A DNA stretch of 34,186 bases, from the NCBI GenBank assembly GCA_035713725.1, contig DASTMZ010000046.1, forward strand, positions 1 to 34,186, given 5' to 3'. The notes below the pieces were generated by a model, which did no database searches, was not told the DNA's origin, and worked only from the letters and a program-made list of their open reading frames with translations. The translations under genes and the position numbers were made by a program. Positions 30,491 through 34,186 of the stretch are shown one piece after another. Positions within the stretch are counted from its first letter, which is position 1. Each line of letters opens with the position of its first letter. This stretch comes from DASQPR01 sp035713725 (GTDB lineage: Bacteria; Actinomycetota; Actinomycetes; Mycobacteriales; Micromonosporaceae).

Positions 30491-30535
30491 CGTTGGGTGT
30501 CCACACGCACCGCAGCTGAATCGGAGTCAACAGCG

Positions 30536-30946
30536 ATGGACTCCTCGTTGGCGAGGGCTCTCGACATCGTCTTGACAGACGTCGCCGCGACTGGCCTGCC
30601 TCGGCCGGTGATTGAAGATGTTGACTGGCCCGATCTTGAAACCCAAATTGGAGCGACGCTGCGCTCCGACTTCGGGCAACTGGGTGTCTCCATCGTGGCG
30701 ACTGACTCCGAAGATGCTCAGTTGGTCAGCTTGGCAGATCAGATACAAGAGTTCGTGCATGAGCAAGTCCTGCACAAGGCAGGGTTGCCTGTCGTGTGGC
30801 CGGAATGTCCATTGCACCCGGGCTCGCATCCGTTGCAAGCTGTCGAAGACGATCTAGTCGGACCGGCATGGCAGTGTGCCCGCCTCGGCCGCACAATCGC
30901 CCGGGTCGGAGATCTCGGACGCCCTGGAGCCACCGGTTGGGTGTAG
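30536..30946 (+). CDS. Small hypothetical protein of lower GC content
   Basis: A 136-aa protein. The C-terminal half reads WPECPLHPGSHPLQAVEDD, then WQCARLGRTIARVGDLG, a pattern seen in small actinobacterial hypotheticals (CPxHPGSHPL...W.C....iA.iG.L). The paired Cys/His words could bind a metal. ATG 30536 has CGGAGT (30522-30527) upstream; GTG 30497 is possible but lacks it. Codon use differs from the neighbours, with many A/T third positions (GATGTT, CAAATT, GCAGAT), suggesting recent arrival. It is convergent with the FtsX-type gene across a hairpin. Function is unknown. Confidence 0.7.
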   Translation: MDSSLARALDIVLTDVAATGLPRPVIEDVDWPDLETQIGATLRSDFGQLGVSIVATDSEDAQLVSLADQIQEFVHEQVLHKAGLPVVWPECPLHPGSHPLQAVEDDLVGPAWQCARLGRTIARVGDLGRPGATGWV

Positions 30947-30948
30947 AC

Positions 30949-30981
30949 GTGTGCGGCCGGCCGCTTCGGCCTTCCGCACAC
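30949..30981. terminator. Bidirectional hairpin between convergent genes
   Basis: GTGTGCGG (30949-30956) pairs with CCGCACAC (30974-30981). Inside, GGCCG (30959-30963) pairs with CGGCC (30967-30971), with a small internal loop. It lies between the stops of the 136-aa gene and the FtsX-type gene and could terminate both. Confidence 0.7.
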
Positions 30982-31027
30982 AATCCGGCGATCGCGCGCA
31001 GCTTCAACGGTCCGTCATGGATTCGGT

Positions 31028-33670
31028 CTAGTTCGCGTCGCGGAGCACCTCGGCCGGTTTCGCGCTGGCGACTCGTGCATGTGCGTAACCCGAGGCCGTT
31101 ATCGCGGTGAACGCGGCGGCGGCAACCGTGATCGTGAACGCCGCGATGGGCAAAGTCAGCACCGCGCCCGGTGGGATGGACGGGTCGACGTCAAGGCCGC
31201 TCCGCAGGGCGTTGATGAGCAAGATCACCGCGCCGACGCTGATGACCAGTCCGGTGCCCAGGATGCTCCCGAACTCCCATAGCAGGGCGGCACGGTGGGT
31301 TCGGGCACGCATGCCCATGCGGCGAAGGTGGATGTAGGCGCGGCGGTGACCTACCGAGCGCGCCTCCAAATGCAGGAGAAGCCCGACGACCACGATCACC
31401 GCGGTCAGTACCGCGACCGCGACGAAGTATCCGAATGTGTAGGTCACCGGCTCGTAGAGCGTGCCGACGAAGATGTCGTCGGCAATCGTGACAGCGCGTG
31501 CGCCGGATAGTCCGGCTGCAGCGGCCGCCACTTGTTGCGGGCGATCAGTGTGAATCCAGATCGCTGTGTGAGCGTCGGCCAGCACTGCGGGCGGCACGCT
31601 GGCACGGGCGGCGATCGCCAGCGGCTCACCGCCATGCCGCCCCGGCAGATCGGGCACCGAGATGACGCGGACCGTCCAGGTCACACCCGTACTCGTCCGG
31701 AGCTGGCGTATACCGCTCGGAACTGGTGCCGTGGCGACGATGGTTGGCGGTTGGCCACTGCTCGTCGGGCGCAATGCATCGGCGACCGGTCGTCCGGCCA
31801 GCAGGTCGCCGATCGGTGCGACCTTGGTGAATTCTTCCGGGTCTACCGCGAGGAGCGACAAAGTAATGCTGGCGAGCTGCACACTGTCGGTCCGGCCGAC
31901 AACGGTTGCGGCGTCGTCCGCTGCGATCGCAGTCGGCACGCCGGTGGCCGCGGTCGCTGGCTGGTCCGTGTCCACGACGACGTCTGCGCCGGTGACCGCG
32001 CGAGCCTTCGCCGCAACGGTCGCCTGCACCGTCGCGGTGACCGCGGCGCCATAGCCCGCCAGGCTGGCGGTGACGATCGTGGCGACCAGCAGCGCCGCCA
32101 CGACGATCGGATCGCGCACTAGTCGTCGCCACGCCAGGAAGCGGGCGTGGCCGGATGGCGTGTAACGCTGGCCACGGCGGCGCAACGCCACCGTCGCGGC
32201 GCGCGCCACGAATGTCGCACCCGCGACAATGACGATGATGGGCACCAGGAAGTCCCGACCCGGGAGCTCGACGACCGCACCAGTGAACGTGTCCGCGGCA
32301 CCCGATTCGCGAGTCGCACCACCGAGCACATGCCATAACGGCAATGCCGCGGCCAGCGGCACAAGCTCCCATGGGACGAGTGACCGCCAGCCGGGAGCCG
32401 TGCGCGGCCGCGGGTCGACCAGCCGACGGCAGCGGTGAGCGGCGACCGCGGACACGGTCACCAGTCCGGCCGCCAGCACCGCAACGGCGGCGATGCCACC
32501 GGCGATCAGCATCTGTGGGTCGACGCGGTCGGCCGGGCTCAACCAGCCGGCGAACGTACGGGAGCTGAACCAGGCCGTCGCCGCACCGGCGAGAAGCGCC
32601 GGCGCCGCCTCCAGGACCGCCTTCCCGCCGATGCCCGCCGGCGAGGAGCCGTGCACGGCTAGGACCACCAGTTCATGTCTTCGCCGTCGGCTCCACAACA
32701 ATGTCGCGGCGCCGATCACGAATAGGCCGACCAGCACAGCCGCCCCGGACACCGCGTATATCGGCAGCCGAAGGCTCGACGCCACCAGATCGGAACGCTG
32801 CGCGAACCTCGGCAGCGCCGACGTCACCGAGAGAAACTGAGCCTGGTCCGATCCCAGGCCGTCGCGGATCGCCGGCAACAATGCGGGCAGTGCCGCGACG
32901 GTACGTCTGGCTGTCGCCCGGTCCGGAGAGTCGTCCGCGAGTGGGAACTCAAACATGTCGTCCGCCGCCGGCGCCTGGACGGCATCCACAACGGTCACCA
33001 CGGTGTCGACATCCGCGAGGATCAGTGGCGGCAGTGCCTTGGCGAACGGGTCCAAGACTTGGTAGAGCGGCCGAACCGAGCACCAGTATGAGTCCGCTTT
33101 GAGGTAGCGCATGTCCCGATAGGTTCCCGCGACAACGACGGGCAACGGATTGGCCTGGCCGGTCGCCGTCATCCGGTCGCCGGCACGTACGCCCAACTGC
33201 GCGGCGACGTCATCGGGCACCCAGACCGTGGGTACGCCTGTCGGGACGTCGGCGCGCGTCATCACGTCAATGTGGTCCAGAAAGCCTTGACGGCCAACGA
33301 AAACGCTCGACGTCGAACCGACGGCGGCGACGAACGTCACCGACTGGTCGGCGGTCACGCTCACGACACCGGGCGCCAGGTTGGGCACCGCGGCGGCGGC
33401 GCGCTCGGTGACCGAACGCTGCGCGGCGAACCCGTCGGCGCCGCCGATGACCTTGTTCGTCACCGTGGCGCCGCTGCGTCCCGGGCAATCGCTTTGGACC
33501 TGGCGATGAAGCGTCGCGGTCTGTGCCGCGGAAACGAACATCGGCGCGACCGCGGCCGGTAGGGTTGCCACAACCGCGGCGGCAGCCAGTGCCAACGCCG
33601 TGCCGGGCTGCCGTACCAACAGCAGTGGCGCCCGCCACCACGGACTCGATGACAGTCGCGATAGCAACAT
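31028..33670 (-). CDS. Large FtsX-type ABC permease (orphan)
   Basis: An 880-aa membrane protein. A first helix (about 20-45, TALALAAAAVVATLPAAVAPMFV) is followed by a large exported domain, a central helix cluster (about 305-480, including the AVLVGLFVIGAATLLWSRRRRHELVVLAVHG pattern typical of FtsX/MacB permeases), a further exported domain, and a last helix cluster (about 725-870) ending in SAKPAEVLRDAN. This doubled layout is common in actinobacterial lipoprotein-export or peptide-efflux permeases. These need a cytosolic ATPase, but none lies next to it here. ATG 33670 follows GGGAG (33681-33685, complement); TTG 33676 is an alternative. It is divergent from the DUF2891 gene. Substrate is unknown. 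Confidence 0.85.
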   Translation of the reverse strand: MLLSRLSSSPWWRAPLLLVRQPGTALALAAAAVVATLPAAVAPMFVSAAQTATLHRQVQSDCPGRSGATVTNKVIGGADGFAAQRSVTERAAAAVPNLAPGVVSVTADQSVTFVAAVGSTSSVFVGRQGFLDHIDVMTRADVPTGVPTVWVPDDVAAQLGVRAGDRMTATGQANPLPVVVAGTYRDMRYLKADSYWCSVRPLYQVLDPFAKALPPLILADVDTVVTVVDAVQAPAADDMFEFPLADDSPDRATARRTVAALPALLPAIRDGLGSDQAQFLSVTSALPRFAQRSDLVASSLRLPIYAVSGAAVLVGLFVIGAATLLWSRRRRHELVVLAVHGSSPAGIGGKAVLEAAPALLAGAATAWFSSRTFAGWLSPADRVDPQMLIAGGIAAVAVLAAGLVTVSAVAAHRCRRLVDPRPRTAPGWRSLVPWELVPLAAALPLWHVLGGATRESGAADTFTGAVVELPGRDFLVPIIVIVAGATFVARAATVALRRRGQRYTPSGHARFLAWRRLVRDPIVVAALLVATIVTASLAGYGAAVTATVQATVAAKARAVTGADVVVDTDQPATAATGVPTAIAADDAATVVGRTDSVQLASITLSLLAVDPEEFTKVAPIGDLLAGRPVADALRPTSSGQPPTIVATAPVPSGIRQLRTSTGVTWTVRVISVPDLPGRHGGEPLAIAARASVPPAVLADAHTAIWIHTDRPQQVAAAAAGLSGARAVTIADDIFVGTLYEPVTYTFGYFVAVAVLTAVIVVVGLLLHLEARSVGHRRAYIHLRRMGMRARTHRAALLWEFGSILGTGLVISVGAVILLINALRSGLDVDPSIPPGAVLTLPIAAFTITVAAAAFTAITASGYAHARVASAKPAEVLRDAN

Positions 33671-33823
33671 TGGCAATTCGCTCCCGGCCGCGCGTCTGCG
33701 CGTGCTGTTCGACTGGCCCGTGTGCGGCTGGTGGTCTGCGCGGCACGACGGTATCGACGCGACTGCGCATCGCGCAAGACCGCTCGCGCGCTACCGTGAC
33801 TCGTCAGTTGGAGGGCGGTCGCG

Positions 33824-34186
33824 GTGACTAGGTGGCGAGAGTTCGTCGAGCAGCGCGACGCACTGATGCGCGCATTCGCGGCAACGGTGTTGGAGTCGGT
33901 GGCGCGCACCGACACCGAGCATCCGGCGTTCCACGGCTGCTACGACTGGCACAGCGCCGTGCACGGCACGTACGCGTTGCTTGCCGCGTCCCGGCTGACC
34001 GGTGACGCGAGCTATCGCGAGGTCGCGATGCGAGAGACGGGCGAGGAGCGCGTCGCTCGCGAGGTAACGGCACTCGTCGAAGGCAAGCTCGATGTCGAGA
34101 TCCCGTACGGCGTCGGCTGGGTGCTGATCCTCGACACGGAGGCGGCGCGCAACGGGATCGGGTTGTTCCGGGATCTCGCGTACGCG
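33824..34186 (+). CDS. DUF2891-like protein (3' truncated by the window)
   Basis: A frame open from GTG 33824 to the end of the window (121 codons shown). It has a strong GGAGGG (33810-33815) eight bases upstream. The reading MTRWREFVEQRDALMRAFAA, then HPAFHGCYDWHSAVHGTYALLAASRLTG, matches the DUF2891 N-terminus, whose hallmark is HPAF.GC.DWHSAVHGHW. The family is predicted to adopt an alpha/alpha toroid fold and may be enzymatic; function is unknown. TACCGT at 33792-33797 is a possible -10 box. It is divergent from the FtsX-type permease gene. The rest of the gene lies outside the window. Confidence 0.82.
   Translation, partial: MTRWREFVEQRDALMRAFAATVLESVARTDTEHPAFHGCYDWHSAVHGTYALLAASRLTGDASYREVAMRETGEERVAREVTALVEGKLDVEIPYGVGWVLILDTEAARNGIGLFRDLAYA

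Overview
The window is GC-rich DNA from an actinobacterium. Support comes from the strong G/C third-position bias, many GTG starts, frequent ATGA-coupled genes, two start codons that look leaderless behind TANNNT -10 boxes, and actinobacterial families: DUF1918, a SapM-like phosphatase, BTAD/AfsR-type and large STAND-type ATPases, and Rv2258c-like methyltransferases. I cannot name the genus. No rRNA, tRNA, CRISPR array, transposase, integrase or phage gene was found.

Layout from left to right. (1) 1-2632: the 3' part of a membrane-anchored GGDEF-EAL cyclic-di-GMP protein. (2) 2633-6673: a xylose-type ABC importer operon (lipoprotein, single-domain ATPase, permease) with its own upstream region, an internal hairpin and a strong terminator. 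(3) 6805-13990: a DUF1918 protein, a 1042-aa STAND-type ATPase, a methyltransferase coupled to an amidase, and a ROK-family sugar kinase. (4) 14017-18767: an envelope-type locus. A minus-strand operon (ExxE-motif membrane protein, 71-aa membrane protein, BlaI-type repressor, sensorless M56 protease) is divergent from a SapM-like lipoprotein phosphatase, followed by undecaprenyl-diphosphatase UppP with an unusual insert. (5) 18809-20727: two translationally coupled unknown genes, one a membrane-anchored exported protein with a threefold Cys/GGY repeat. (6) 20991-24261: an SCP2-like protein, a glycogen-debranching-type glycosidase and a ClpP-like protein lacking the catalytic His and Asp. (7) 24467-30946: a BTAD-ATPase regulator, a second methyltransferase, a type II NADH dehydrogenase and a lower-GC orphan gene. 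(8) 31028-34186: a large FtsX-type permease and the start of a DUF2891 gene running off the edge.

Two themes cut across genes. First, the 13-bp palindrome CTACA-N3-TGTAG occurs in the divergent promoter region that heads the blaI operon and the phosphatase gene, and again in front of uppP. In both places it sits about 18-19 bp upstream of a TANNNT box. I infer a compact BlaI-type regulon joining a membrane protease, a secreted phosphatase and lipid-carrier recycling. Second, a module of 'giant ATPase plus winged-helix methyltransferase' occurs twice, at 7098-11431 and 24467-28971, suggesting a duplicated regulator/effector pair.

All assignments come from reading translations and motifs by eye. 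No database or structure search was run.
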